A DNA stretch of 64,000 bases from Planosporangium flavigriseum (GTDB lineage Bacteria > Actinomycetota > Actinomycetes > Mycobacteriales > Micromonosporaceae): NCBI RefSeq assembly GCF_011947225.1, contig NZ_JAATVW010000001.1, forward strand, positions 186,001 through 250,000, in the 5' to 3' direction. The notes under the pieces were generated by a model, which was not told the origin of the DNA, searched no databases, and saw nothing but the letters and a program-made list of their open reading frames with translations. The translations under genes were made by a program, and so were the position numbers. Below, piece after piece: positions 55,895 through 64,000 of the stretch; position 1 is the first letter of the stretch, and every line of letters starts with the position of its first letter.

Positions 55895-57085
55895 TCACGA
55901 CGCCGCCGCCACGACCGCGGCGAGCCGCTGGGACCACTGCCCCTTCGACGCGCCCAGCGCCACCTCGCCCAGGCGAAGCAACTGCACGTCGGAGGTGCCA
56001 GCCGGGGCAAAGATGTGGTAGGCGTCGCGCACGTACCGCTCCACCGGCCGGTCGGTGAACAGCCCGGTGGCGGCGTGTACCTCCATCGCGTTACGCGCCG
56101 AGTCCAGCGCGTACTCGACATTGATGAGCTTGGCGTTCATCAGCTCCGCGTCGCAGGGCAGTCCCCGGTCGAGCAGGTGGACCGCGTGGTAGGCGGCCAG
56201 CCGGGCCGTCATCAGCCGGGACTGCATCTGCCCCACCTTCAATTTGATCGAGGGCAGCTCGTACAGCGGCTTGCCGTAGCGGTACCGCTGGGCGACGAAC
56301 GCCGAGGTCTCCTCCATGAGGGCCTGGTGGATGCCCAGCGAGACGGCCGTCAGGTTGGGCCGGCCGTACAGGACACTGGATGAGTACGCCACGGCCAGCC
56401 CGTCCCCCTCGGCGCCGAGCAGGTTCGTCGCCGGGACCCGGCAGTTGTCGAAGACGAGCTCACCGAAGCTGAACCCGTGCAGGCCCATCGCGACCCGGTG
56501 CGGGCCGAGCGAGAAGCCCGGTCGATCGGACTCCACCAGGAACGCCGACAGCCCCCTGGAGCCCGGGCCGGTGCGTACGACGACGCCGTGCAGGTCGCCG
56601 ACGTGGCTGTTGCCGACGAACACCTTCCGGCCGTTGAGAATGTAGTCGTCGCCGTCGCGGACGGCACTCGCCTCCATTCCGAGAACGTGGCCGCCGGACT
56701 GCGGCTCAGTGACGGCGATGGTGGGCAGACAGCTCCCGTCCGAGATCGCGGGCAACCAGGTCTTCTTCTGATCCTCCGTGCCGAAGTTCACGATCTTCGC
56801 CACGCCAAGCTGGGAGGCCTGCACCATCGCGCCCATCGCACCGCTGACCCGCGACAGTTCCTCGATGATGATGGTCTTCGCCAGGTGCCCCAGGCCCATT
56901 CCGCCGTACTGTGGGCTGATCGTGACACCGATCCAGCCCTGGCGCGCGATCAACCGGGACAGCTCGTGCTGGACCGACCGGGACGCCTCCATCTCCGGTA
57001 TCCGGGGCCGCACCTCGGCCTCCGCGAAGGTGCGGACCTCGTCTCGTAGTCTCTCGTGACCCTCGGTGGTGAAGTAGCTGCCCAT
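55895..57085 (-). CDS. Acyl-CoA dehydrogenase family protein
   Basis: This 396-residue protein has the whole acyl-CoA dehydrogenase fold: ITISPQYGGMGLG-type N-terminal domain, AVTEPQSGGHVLGMEASAV (the FAD/substrate loop), LNGRKVFVGNSHVGDLHGVV and a C-terminal helical domain with YRYGKPLYELPSIKLKVGQM and AMEVHAATGLFTDRPVERYV. At the usual catalytic Glu site, where many family members read IYEGT, it reads IFAPAGTSDVQ, so the base must lie elsewhere (as in isovaleryl-CoA types) or the reaction differs. It stands 10 bp from the conservon GAF gene, convergent. Confidence 0.85.
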   Translation of the reverse strand: MGSYFTTEGHERLRDEVRTFAEAEVRPRIPEMEASRSVQHELSRLIARQGWIGVTISPQYGGMGLGHLAKTIIIEELSRVSGAMGAMVQASQLGVAKIVNFGTEDQKKTWLPAISDGSCLPTIAVTEPQSGGHVLGMEASAVRDGDDYILNGRKVFVGNSHVGDLHGVVVRTGPGSRGLSAFLVESDRPGFSLGPHRVAMGLHGFSFGELVFDNCRVPATNLLGAEGDGLAVAYSSSVLYGRPNLTAVSLGIHQALMEETSAFVAQRYRYGKPLYELPSIKLKVGQMQSRLMTARLAAYHAVHLLDRGLPCDAELMNAKLINVEYALDSARNAMEVHAATGLFTDRPVERYVRDAYHIFAPAGTSDVQLLRLGEVALGASKGQWSQRLAAVVAAAS

Positions 57086-57265
57086 GTGCAGATCCTCCTC
57101 ATCTGTCGCCCGCCAGCCGCGGTCGGCTGCGGGTGGACATCGGCCCAGGCTGCGAAGTCGTGGTCGCCGCCGGGGCAGCGGATTCTCGGGCTGGCGTGAA
57201 CGCCCCGGTGAGCCGACGAGCCAGGTCGGCGCCGTCCACCGGACAGTGCGTCGACCGCCGTCGGG

Positions 57266-57580
57266 TCAGCACGGCAGGTGCCCGGGGTGTGCGTTGCCCA
57301 TCATCTGCGCCGCGGCCGACCACTCCGTGGCCACCAGCGCAGGCTCGTCAACTAGCCACGAGGCATTCACCGACGCCTTCGGTGCCGATGCGAAGGCAGA
57401 CCCACCGTCGGGGTCAAAACGTTGGCCAGAGAACGCGTCCGGGGCCGCGACGCACTGGCCGGCCACCGTAAACCCGATCGTCACCGCGAACGGCCCGGCA
57501 TGTGGGCCGAGGATCGTCTGCTTGAACAGGGACTGAACGCGTCGCTCGTCCAGTAGTCCGGAAGAGATGCCCGTCGCCAC
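57266..57580 (-). CDS. Hypothetical protein, 104 residues
   Basis: A GTG at 57580 is preceded by AAAGGGGG and opens VATGISSGLLDERRVQSLFK. Hydrophobic patches (PFAVTIGFTVAGQCVAAP; SWLVDEPALVATEWSAAAQM) suggest a folded domain, and GC bias fits coding. No family is recognised. The ORF is open further upstream to 57940 but nothing there looks coding. It lies 180 bp upstream of the acyl-CoA dehydrogenase gene in the same direction. Confidence 0.45.
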   Translation of the reverse strand: MATGISSGLLDERRVQSLFKQTILGPHAGPFAVTIGFTVAGQCVAAPDAFSGQRFDPDGGSAFASAPKASVNASWLVDEPALVATEWSAAAQMMGNAHPGHLPC

Positions 57581-57610
57581 CGGTCCCCCTTTCCTAGACG
57601 CGCACTGATT

Positions 57611-57649
57611 GTATTGATCAATGTTCATTAGGTCACGACCGTATTGATC
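57611..57649. repeat. Two GTATTGATC direct repeats 30 bp apart
   Basis: Copies at 57611-57619 and 57641-57649 sit in an AT-rich patch 31 bp upstream of the GTG at 57580. They are candidate operator or promoter elements for the leftward genes. From 57650 to 58000 I see no gene. Confidence 0.35.
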
Positions 57650-58000
57650 GCAGTCACGCCCCTCGACCGCCTTCCGGACGCCCCGGTGAAGCCGGACCAC
57701 AGGCCGCTGGTGTGCGACTTTGCAAAATGAGATGTGTCGATGAAGGCGTTCCAGCGGAGCGTTAATGTGAGAAACAGCACAATTTTCGGTCGCGGGCGCT
57801 CGGCACCGCCTTTCGGAGTCTCCGCCTGTTGATGTACCTGACAGCGGAAGGTGCCCCGCATACCGTCCAATAAGGACAGAAGGCGACGGGGAAGTCCGGT
57901 GGTTACCGACAGGCAGGGCAACACACAGGGACGTCAGCACGTCCGACGAATCATGATCGCGGGTGCTGGCGGTACTGACATCGGCCGGAATCGTGAGCGC

Positions 58001-58129
58001 CTATGCCAGCGGCGAAAGGTGGCGGGCTGCGTCCCGCCCCCAACCGAGGTCACGGGCCGCCACGGCGATCGGCTTGCCGGTCTCGATCACCATCTGCACG
58101 GCCTCGGCCTTGAACTGTGGGCTGTACCG
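58001..58129 (-). mobile_element. IS3-family transposase OrfA remnant
   Basis: The minus strand reads RYSPQFKAEAVQMVIETGKP then IAVAARDLGW before degenerating to a stop at 58001. This is the N-terminal helix-turn-helix start of IS3-type OrfA proteins. Only about 35 codons remain and no OrfB or terminal repeats are visible. Its left-hand end directly adjoins the point where the enoyl-CoA hydratase gene loses its start. Confidence 0.8.
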
Positions 58130-58688
58130 GCGACGGCGCGGACATTCGCGAGCTGCGCGAACGCCGCCGCGAGGATGCGCTCGCGGGCATCAACAGCGGC
58201 CTGTCCGACCGGATCGCCCGGCTGCCGCTACCCACGATCGCCGCCGTCGACGGCCCGGCCCTCGGCGGCGGCGCGGAGCTGGCCTATGCCTGCGACTTCC
58301 GCATCGCAACCTCGCGCGCCCGGTTCGGCAATCCGGAGGCGGGGCTTGGCATCATGGCCGCCGCCGGTGCCTGCTGGCGCCTGCGTGAGCTGGTCGGCGA
58401 GCCCCTCGCGAAGGAGATTCTGCTCGCCGGAAGACGGTGTCCGCCGAGGAGGCGCTGGCGGTCAGACTGGTCAACGAGCTGGTACCCGAGGACGAGCTGC
58501 TGGCCACGGCGGACCGGCTGGCCACCCGGATCGCTCGGAACGCACCGCTGGCGCTGCGCCTGACAAAGCTCGCCCTGGCCGCACCGCCCGGCGCTCACCC
58601 TCGCTTCGATGACGTGGCGCAGGCCGTGCTGTTCGAGACCGCGGACAAATACGACCACATGACCGCGTTCCTGGAGCGCCGCCGCTGA
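58130..58688 (+). pseudogene. Enoyl-CoA hydratase/isomerase, truncated and frameshifted
   Basis: From 58130 the frame reads GDGADIRELRERRREDALAG, IARLPLPTIAAVDGPALGGG and AELAYACDFRIATSRARFGN, the core of crotonase-fold enzymes with the GGG oxyanion loop. The first ~55 residues are missing, replaced by the IS3 scrap. At about 58430 one base is missing: the frame up to LLAGR changes to TVSAEEALAVRLVNELVPED, which continues to LERRR at 58688. With both lesions it cannot make a whole enzyme. The intact gene probably belonged to the neighbouring aromatic/acyl-CoA pathway, although it points the opposite way. Confidence 0.85.
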
Positions 58689-58699
58689 CGGGTCCAGCC

Positions 58700-59227
58700 T
58701 CATAGGTCGAGCCTGCGCAGCTCATCCCGGTAGCGCTTGGCGTTGCCGACGTACTCGCGTACTCCGTGGGCGATCCATTCGGCCTGCACGGCGGTGTCCA
58801 TCGGCCGGGTACGGGCGGGTACGCCGAGCGCCATGTGCCCGGCAGGGACCTCCCGGTCCTCGGGTACGAGCGCCTGGGCGCCGATCACCGATCCCACGCG
58901 CACAACGGCGCGGTTGAGAACCAGTGAGCCCGAACCGATAAGGCAGCGGTCCTCGATCGTGCACCCCTCCAGATGAGCGTTGTGTCCGACTACGCAGTCA
59001 CTGCCGACCACGGTCGGCCACTGCGCGGTGGTGTGCAGGATCGTGCCGTCCTGGATGGACGTACGCTCGCCGATCTCGATGCGGCCGAAGTCGGCCCGCA
59101 GCACCGCCGTCGGCCACACCGACGACTCGGCGCCGATGGTGACGTCGCCGATGACGACGGCGTCCGGGTGGACATAGGCGTCCGGGTGGATGCGGGGCAC
59201 CAGATCACCAAGGGCGTAGACAGGCAT
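58700..59227 (-). CDS. Gamma-carbonic-anhydrase/PaaY-like hexapeptide-repeat protein
   Basis: This 175-residue left-handed beta-helix protein has hexapeptide repeats (IHPDAYVHPDAVVIGDVTIG, VVGSDCVVGHNAHLEGCTIE) and metal-binding His positions (HTTAQ, VGHNAHLEG). Family members are carbonic anhydrases or, like PaaY, thioesterases that rescue CoA trapped as dead-end esters in aromatic catabolism. Its place three bases after the amidohydrolase gene in a benzoate-type operon favours the PaaY-like role. Confidence 0.85.
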   Translation of the reverse strand: MPVYALGDLVPRIHPDAYVHPDAVVIGDVTIGAESSVWPTAVLRADFGRIEIGERTSIQDGTILHTTAQWPTVVGSDCVVGHNAHLEGCTIEDRCLIGSGSLVLNRAVVRVGSVIGAQALVPEDREVPAGHMALGVPARTRPMDTAVQAEWIAHGVREYVGNAKRYRDELRRLDL

Positions 59228-59230
59228 TGC

Positions 59231-60103
59231 TCACTCCCCCACTGGCTGAATCGACGGCAGGCCGGCGTACACCTTCATCGCATTCCCCGCGAGAACGGCC
59301 GCGGCGACCTCGTCGGGCAGCAGCCCGGCGACGGCGCGGGCGTTGACCGCCGTACCCGGCACGCCCGGCCAGTCGGTCCCGAAGATCCACTTTCGGGCCA
59401 GGCGGCCGAGGTCGAACTTGGCGTAGTACTCGGGCAGCCGTTTGGGCGGCAGCCCCGACAGCTCGATCCAGACGGTGTCGTTCGACAGCGCGAGGAAGGC
59501 CGCCGCGTCGTACCACCAGCCCCGCCCGCCGTGCGCGAGCACGACGTTCAGCCCGGGAAAGTCCCGCACGACCGGGATGAGGAACTGCGGGTCAGCGTTC
59601 TCGTTCGCCGCTCCCGGGAACGAACTGGTGCCGCAGTGCACGACGAGTGGGACGCCCCGCTCTTCGAGCACCTGGTACGCCGGGTACAGCGCCGCGTCGT
59701 CGCAGCGGAAACCGCCGTGCACCGGATGCAGCTTCAGCGCGGCTGCCCCGAGGTCGAGCTGCCGGCGCAGCTCGGCCGCGATCGGGAAGTGCAGGTGCGG
59801 GTTGACGTTGGCGACGGGGCGGAACCTGGCGGGGTTGTACTCGACGGTCGGCAGCAGGTCCTCGAAGGTCTGCATTCCGGTCGCCTTGGGGCTGTACTCG
59901 CAGAACAGGAGCGCCACGTCGACGCCCTGGGCGGCGAAGACCTCGTCGAGGCGCGCCGGGCGCGGCGCGCCGTCGCCGTCCCAGACGTCCTCCAGGATGC
60001 CTTCCACACCGAAGTCGCGGGCCCACTGCAGCCAAGCCGGCCGCAGCGTGTCCAGCATCGGCACGTGGACGTGCGCATCGATGAGTGGGGTGCCGTCGAG
60101 CAT
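59231..60103 (-). CDS. Amidohydrolase-family metal-dependent hydrolase
   Basis: This 290-residue protein of the amidohydrolase-2 (ACMSD-like) TIM-barrel group has the HxH motif in LIDAHVHVPML, a Lys/His pair in ALKLHPVHGGF, VVHCGTSSFPG, VVLAHGGRGWWYD and the closing Asp in IFGTDWPGV. It may hydrolyse or decarboxylate an aliphatic or ring-cleavage intermediate. It is not one of the classic box-pathway enzymes, so its step is unknown. It starts 12 bp after the ferredoxin gene. Confidence 0.8.
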   Translation of the reverse strand: MLDGTPLIDAHVHVPMLDTLRPAWLQWARDFGVEGILEDVWDGDGAPRPARLDEVFAAQGVDVALLFCEYSPKATGMQTFEDLLPTVEYNPARFRPVANVNPHLHFPIAAELRRQLDLGAAALKLHPVHGGFRCDDAALYPAYQVLEERGVPLVVHCGTSSFPGAANENADPQFLIPVVRDFPGLNVVLAHGGRGWWYDAAAFLALSNDTVWIELSGLPPKRLPEYYAKFDLGRLARKWIFGTDWPGVPGTAVNARAVAGLLPDEVAAAVLAGNAMKVYAGLPSIQPVGE

Positions 60104-60115
60104 GTCGTCGTCCTC

Positions 60116-60445
60116 CTACCGGCCCGCAACCAACGGGGTGTCCATGCCGATGCGGCCCGCCTTGTGTGAGCCTCCTGGCGCGCCGATCGGCGCGTCGCGG
60201 CCCGGCAGCACCTCGACGAAGAAGCGACGGTTGTCCTCGACGAAGTCGACGTGCTCCGGCGCGACCCGCCGGTCCTGGCTGATCGCCTCGACCGGGCATA
60301 CCGGTTCACAGGCGCCGCAGTCAATGCACTCCTTGGGATTGATGTAGAGCTTGCGCTCCCCCTCGTAGATGCAGTCGACCGGGCACTCCTCCACGCACGA
60401 CTTGTCCATGACGTCGATGCAGGGCTCGGCGATGATGTACGGCAT
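60116..60445 (-). CDS. Seven-iron ferredoxin, FdxA type
   Basis: This 109-residue protein begins MPYIIAEPCIDVMDKSCVEE and continues CPVDCIYEGERKLYINPKEC, IDCGACEPVCPVEAI. The cysteine spacing gives one 3Fe-4S and one 4Fe-4S cluster, as in actinobacterial FdxA. The tail is basic. Being next to an NADP reductase gene in a benzoyl-CoA operon, it may deliver electrons to the BoxA/BoxB oxygenase system. Confidence 0.92.
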   Translation of the reverse strand: MPYIIAEPCIDVMDKSCVEECPVDCIYEGERKLYINPKECIDCGACEPVCPVEAISQDRRVAPEHVDFVEDNRRFFVEVLPGRDAPIGAPGGSHKAGRIGMDTPLVAGR

Positions 60446-60475
60446 ATGTGGATCTCCTGATGGAAGACGTGCGCG

Positions 60476-61498
60476 CTAGGCCTGGACGGGCAGCGGGGCC
60501 GACGCCGGGCTGTCGGTCGAGTGGCCCGGGAACAGCTGAGCATCGGGGTCGATGTGCACCGCGGCGTTGTTGACCGCGGTCGCCACCTCGCCGAAGCCGA
60601 CCGCGATCAGGCGGACCTTGCCGTCGTAGTCGGCGATGTCGCCGGCGGCGAAGATGCCGGGCACGTTGGTACGCATCGCGGAGTCGACCACAAGGTGGCG
60701 GTTGTCGTGCAGCTCAAGGCCCCACTCGTGCAGCGGTCCGAGGTTGGCGGTGAAGCCGAGGGCCGCGACGAGCTTGTCGCACGGCAGCGTGCGCGGGCTC
60801 TCCTCGCCGGTCACGCTGATCTCTACCCGTTCGAGCCGGCCGTCCCCGTGGGCTGCGGTGACCTGGGCGTTGGTGATGATGTCCACAGGTGATGCTTTGA
60901 GCCGCTCGACCGAGCCGGGGTGAGCCCGGAACGCGGCGCGGCGGTGCACGAGCGTGACGGTTGCAGCGATGGGCTGGAGCATGAGGGCCCAGTCCACCGC
61001 GCTGTCGCCCCCGCCAACGATCACCACGTTCTTAGAGAGGTAGTCGGCGCTGTCCGGCACGAAGTACGCCAGGCCCCGGCCGAGGAACTCCTCGCCGGCC
61101 GGCAGCGGGCGCGGGGTGAACGTGCCGATGCCTCCGGTCACCACGATCGCCCCGGCGGTGATCTCGGTCCCGGCGCTGGTCTTGACCACGAGCAGGTCGG
61201 ACCGGCCGTCGCCGGGGACGCGGTCGAGCCGCTGCGCCTCCTGGCCCAACAGGTACACCGGTTCGTACGGCGCGGCCTGCTCCACCAGGTTGGCGATGAG
61301 CCGCCGACCGGAGACCGCGGGGAACCCGGCGATGTCGAAGATCTGCTTCTCCGGGTACATCGCGCTGACCTGGCCGCCGACCTGACTCAGCGAGTCGACG
61401 ACCGCTGTCCTGAGGCCGCGCACACCGGCGTAGTAGGCGCCGAAGAGGCCGACCGGCCCCGCTCCGACGATGAGCAGGTCGACGTCGAGGGAACTCAT
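60476..61498 (-). CDS. Ferredoxin-NADP reductase, thioredoxin-reductase-like
   Basis: This is a 340-residue protein from the ATG at 61498, which overlaps the ligase stop (ATGA). It has FAD-binding LLIVGAGPVGLFGAYYAG, NADP-binding VVIVGGGDSAVDWALML and the closing FAATGD-like segment FAAGDIADYDGKVRLIAVGF. No CxxC redox pair is present, which separates ferredoxin/flavodoxin reductases of this group from thioredoxin reductases. The likely partner is the ferredoxin 30 bp downstream. Confidence 0.9.
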   Translation of the reverse strand: MSSLDVDLLIVGAGPVGLFGAYYAGVRGLRTAVVDSLSQVGGQVSAMYPEKQIFDIAGFPAVSGRRLIANLVEQAAPYEPVYLLGQEAQRLDRVPGDGRSDLLVVKTSAGTEITAGAIVVTGGIGTFTPRPLPAGEEFLGRGLAYFVPDSADYLSKNVVIVGGGDSAVDWALMLQPIAATVTLVHRRAAFRAHPGSVERLKASPVDIITNAQVTAAHGDGRLERVEISVTGEESPRTLPCDKLVAALGFTANLGPLHEWGLELHDNRHLVVDSAMRTNVPGIFAAGDIADYDGKVRLIAVGFGEVATAVNNAAVHIDPDAQLFPGHSTDSPASAPLPVQA

Positions 61499-63096
61499 CC
61501 ACCGGCTCCTTGCATGATCATGGGCTGCTGATCTCCCGCGAGACCCGTCACCAGTTCGCGCACCCGGAAGCGCTGGAGCTTGCCGGTGGCGGTCTTGGGT
61601 AGCGTGTCGAGGAAGACGACCTGGCGGGGGCGCTTGAACGAAGCCAGGCCGTCGCGGCACCACTGGATGAGCTCCTCGGCGGTGACCTCACCGCGGGGGA
61701 CCACGCAGGCGACCGGTTTGTCGAGACCGTACGCGTCGGTGATGCCGACGACAGCGACCTCTGCGACCGCCGGGTGCTCCAGCAGACGGCTCTCGACCTC
61801 GGCCGGCGACACCCAGATGCCGCCCGCCTTGAGCAGGTCGTTGCTGCGGCCCATACAGGTGTAAAAGCCGTCCGGCGCGCGTACGTAGGTGTCGCCGGTG
61901 TTGAGCCACTCGCCCGCGAACACGGTGCGACTGGCGTCAGTACGGCGCCAGTAGCCGAGGGCGATCGATTCTCCACGCACGTACAGCGCGCCGGGCTCGC
62001 CGTCGGCCACGCGCGCGCCCGTACCGTCGCGAAGCTCGATGTCGTAGCCGGGCACCGGACGGCCGGTGGTGCCCGGGCGGACCTCGCCGGGTCGGTTGGA
62101 CAGGAAGATGTGCAGCGCCTCGGTGGAGCCGATGCCGTCGATGATCTCGACGCCGAAGCGCCGGGTGAAGCGCTGCTGCAGCGGCGCGGGCAGCGGCTCC
62201 CCCGCAGAGGTGCCCAGCCGTACGGAGGCAAAGGTGTCGTCGGGCAGGTCGCTGCCGAGCAGCGCCGCGTAGAAGGTGGGGACGCCGAAGAACAGCGTCG
62301 GCCGGTCAGCGGGCATCCGCTCCGCGGTCACGGCGGGCGCGGGGCGGCGCGGTTCGAGCACTGTGGAGGCTCCCACGGACAGTGGGAAGAACATCGAGTT
62401 GCCGATGCCGTACGCGAAGAAGAGCTTGGCGATGGAGAAGCAGACGTCGTCCGGCCGGATGCCCAGTACCTGCTGACCATAGGTCTCGCAGACGTGGCGG
62501 ATGTTGGCGTGTCGGTGCATCGCCCCCTTCGGCGATCCGGTGGTGCCGGAGGTGTAGAGCCACAGCGCCCAGGCGTCCTCTCCGGTCTTGGCAGGCTCGC
62601 GCCGTTGCTGCGGTTCCCGCTCCCCCGCTGCTACCAGCTCCGCCCAGGTCCAGGACGTGACGCCAGCGGGAGCCGTGAGCACCGTGTCGCCGTCGCACAC
62701 CAGGTGCCGCAGTTCAGGCGCCGCGGCGACCGCCTGCTGCACCTGCGGCGCGTACTCTGCGCTTGCCACCACCACCGCGGCGCCGGAATCGGCGATGGTC
62801 TGACCCAGCTCCTTCTCTCCCAGCATCGTGGAGATCGGCACGGCCACGAACCCGCCGCAGAACGCCGCGAGGATGCCGGCGAACAGGGGCACGTCGTCGT
62901 TGGCGACAAACAGGACGCGGTCGTCGCGCCGGAGCCCCAGAGCGCGCAGGGCGGCGGTGACGGTCCCGACGAGGTTCTCCAGCTCCGCGTAGGTGAGTAG
63001 CCTCGTGCCCCTGCGGACCGCCACCCGGTCGCCACGGCCCTCAGTCACGTGGCGGTGGACGAGCCAGGTGCCCGCATTGAACTCTGTGTCGCCCAT
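61495..63096 (-). CDS. Benzoate-CoA ligase family protein
   Basis: This 533-residue AMP-forming ligase has LYTSGTTGSPKGAMHRHANI (P-loop), FSIAKLFFAYGIGNSMFFPL, IDGIGSTEALHIFLSNRPGE, YLNTGD-type WLNTGDTYVRAPDGFYTCMG and the C-terminal Lys in LPKTATGKLQRFRV. The SIAKLFFAYGIGN and GSTEALHIF segments are characteristic of benzoate-CoA ligases. It would activate benzoate or a close analogue to the CoA thioester using ATP, the entry step of the box pathway. It starts two bases after the boxC-like gene. Confidence 0.9.
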   Translation of the reverse strand: MGDTEFNAGTWLVHRHVTEGRGDRVAVRRGTRLLTYAELENLVGTVTAALRALGLRRDDRVLFVANDDVPLFAGILAAFCGGFVAVPISTMLGEKELGQTIADSGAAVVVASAEYAPQVQQAVAAAPELRHLVCDGDTVLTAPAGVTSWTWAELVAAGEREPQQRREPAKTGEDAWALWLYTSGTTGSPKGAMHRHANIRHVCETYGQQVLGIRPDDVCFSIAKLFFAYGIGNSMFFPLSVGASTVLEPRRPAPAVTAERMPADRPTLFFGVPTFYAALLGSDLPDDTFASVRLGTSAGEPLPAPLQQRFTRRFGVEIIDGIGSTEALHIFLSNRPGEVRPGTTGRPVPGYDIELRDGTGARVADGEPGALYVRGESIALGYWRRTDASRTVFAGEWLNTGDTYVRAPDGFYTCMGRSNDLLKAGGIWVSPAEVESRLLEHPAVAEVAVVGITDAYGLDKPVACVVPRGEVTAEELIQWCRDGLASFKRPRQVVFLDTLPKTATGKLQRFRVRELVTGLAGDQQPMIMQGAGG

Positions 63097-63098
63097 GG

Positions 63099-64000
63099 TC
63101 AGACCCGCTTGAGGTCGTAGTCGCCCTTGCGACCGCTGCCGTAGCGGCGCAAGGCCCCGTCAGGACCGGACGCGTTCGGACGAATGAAGATCCAATTTTG
63201 CCAGGCGGTGAGCCGTCCGAAGATCTTCGTCTCCAGCGTCTCCGGGCCCACGAAGCGATGGTTGGCCTCCATGCCGGTCAGCGCGTCCGGCGACAGCGAC
63301 GCACGCTCCTCCAGCACGATGCGCAGCTCGTCTTCGAAGTCGATGTCATCGAGCGCCAAGGTGACCAGGCCAAGGTCGACCGCGGCGGCGGCGTCGAGCG
63401 GCTCGCCGATCCTGTCGCGGACGGCGGTGAGTCCCTTCTCGTCACCCCAGAAGCGCGACTGCAGCCGGGACAGGCCGTTGCCCATCGGAAAATCGTCGTC
63501 GTTCGACTCGCTCACCCGGATCGTGGCGGGGACGGCCTCCTCGTCGCGATCCTCGTAGATGCCCTCCAGCATGTACTGCCGGTCGGCAGCCAGCGCCAGT
63601 TCGAGCAGCAGGCCGACGAACGCCGTGCCCGGATCGATGACGGCGATGAGGCTGCGGCTGGTCACGTCGAGGCGCTTGAGCGTGCGCTTGTAGTAGTGCC
63701 GCACCTCGTTGACGAACCAGTCGCCCGCCAGCTCCCGCAACTGGGCGTCGTAGGCCATCACCCGCTCGGCGTCGCCGACCGCGCGCAGCACCCAGATGCC
63801 GAGCTCGAGTTCGTTGGTACGCAGGTGCAGGATCAGGTCGTCCAGCGCGCGGGTCACGGCGAGCGGCCAGTAGTCCACGCCCTGGGCGAGCACCTTTGCG
63901 GCGTCGGCCGGCGGGGCCTCGCTCGGACCCTCGACGGTGATCTCGACACGGTGCGCCGTTCGATCGATCCTCGCAGAAACGTAGGGGTAGGTGATGGTGT
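63099..64000 (-). CDS. boxC: BoxC-like benzoyl-CoA-dihydrodiol lyase (5' end beyond window)
   Basis: About 300 C-terminal residues are present; the frame is open through the right edge (TITYPYVSARIDRTAHRVEI). It contains the crotonase-like segments LIAVIDPGTAFVGLLLELAL and GNGLSRLQSRFWGDEKGL, and ends WQNWIFIRPNASGPDGALRR with YGSGRKGDYDLKRV. That ending is typical of BoxC, the enzyme that opens the 2,3-epoxybenzoyl-CoA ring by hydrolysis. BoxA and BoxB would be expected outside the window. It is the first visible gene of the leftward operon with the ligase, reductase and ferredoxin. Confidence 0.85.
   Translation of the reverse strand, partial: TITYPYVSARIDRTAHRVEITVEGPSEAPPADAAKVLAQGVDYWPLAVTRALDDLILHLRTNELELGIWVLRAVGDAERVMAYDAQLRELAGDWFVNEVRHYYKRTLKRLDVTSRSLIAVIDPGTAFVGLLLELALAADRQYMLEGIYEDRDEEAVPATIRVSESNDDDFPMGNGLSRLQSRFWGDEKGLTAVRDRIGEPLDAAAAVDLGLVTLALDDIDFEDELRIVLEERASLSPDALTGMEANHRFVGPETLETKIFGRLTAWQNWIFIRPNASGPDGALRRYGSGRKGDYDLKRV

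Overview
The window is high-GC DNA from an actinomycete. Most start codons have a purine-rich ribosome binding site, and several clusters are typical of filamentous actinobacteria: a complete conservon (cvnABCD), an XRE-TPR regulator, a DUF742 protein and an actinobacterial type I-E CRISPR locus. A Micromonosporaceae-like host is my best guess, but no rRNA or tRNA gene is present to prove it. Names are assigned from motifs and family recall, not from database searches.

Left edge, 1-5.3 kb: the tail of a small membrane protein, a membrane-anchored GH18 chitinase-like protein with two chitin-binding modules and, facing away from it, a fusion of a family 2 glycosyltransferase to a c-di-GMP EAL domain. 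5.3-11.9 kb: CRISPR array 1 (about 108 repeats). 11.9-21.0 kb: a full type I-E operon read leftwards (cas3, cas8e, cas11, cas7e, cas5e, cas6e, cas1, cas2). It ends in a leader next to array 1. The operon seems to begin with a UvrD-like helicase with a RelE-like N-terminus, whose stop codon overlaps the cas3 start. 23.4-27.8 kb: an island with a Ser/Thr kinase, a protein with an HDxFGH motif, a small ORF and an N6 methylase with a DNA-binding N-terminus. 27.95-32.3 kb: a decayed second cas3 fragment abutting the old end of CRISPR array 2 (about 68 repeats). Array 2 has a different repeat but almost the same leader as array 1.

32.5-37.8 kb: gene remnants (AbiEii-like, GNAT-like) and a small operon with a Fe/2-oxoglutarate dioxygenase divergent from the XRE-TPR regulator, then RidA. 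37.9-40.9 kb: a trans-membrane electron-transfer set (ferric-reductase-like flavocytochrome, FMN-binding lipoprotein-like protein, ApbE). 41.2-46.1 kb: a 1628-residue secreted protein with 14 MBG-type repeats and a strong terminator. 46.6-51.6 kb: a 1659-residue kinase-ATPase-GAF-GGDEF signalling protein. With the GT2-EAL fusion, the window therefore encodes both a likely c-di-GMP-producing and a likely c-di-GMP-degrading protein.

52.2-55.9 kb: the conservon plus a GAF protein. 55.9-64 kb: an acyl-CoA catabolism block (acyl-CoA dehydrogenase, a broken enoyl-CoA hydratase beside an IS3-like scrap, PaaY-like protein, amidohydrolase, ferredoxin, ferredoxin reductase, benzoate-CoA ligase, BoxC). 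This points to aerobic benzoyl-CoA (box) catabolism continuing beyond the right edge.

The most unusual material is the CRISPR neighbourhood: a non-cas helicase coupled to cas3, a fossil cas3 at the end of array 2, two repeat types sharing one leader, and an 11-bp element shared by the helicase-cas promoter region and the methylase promoter region.
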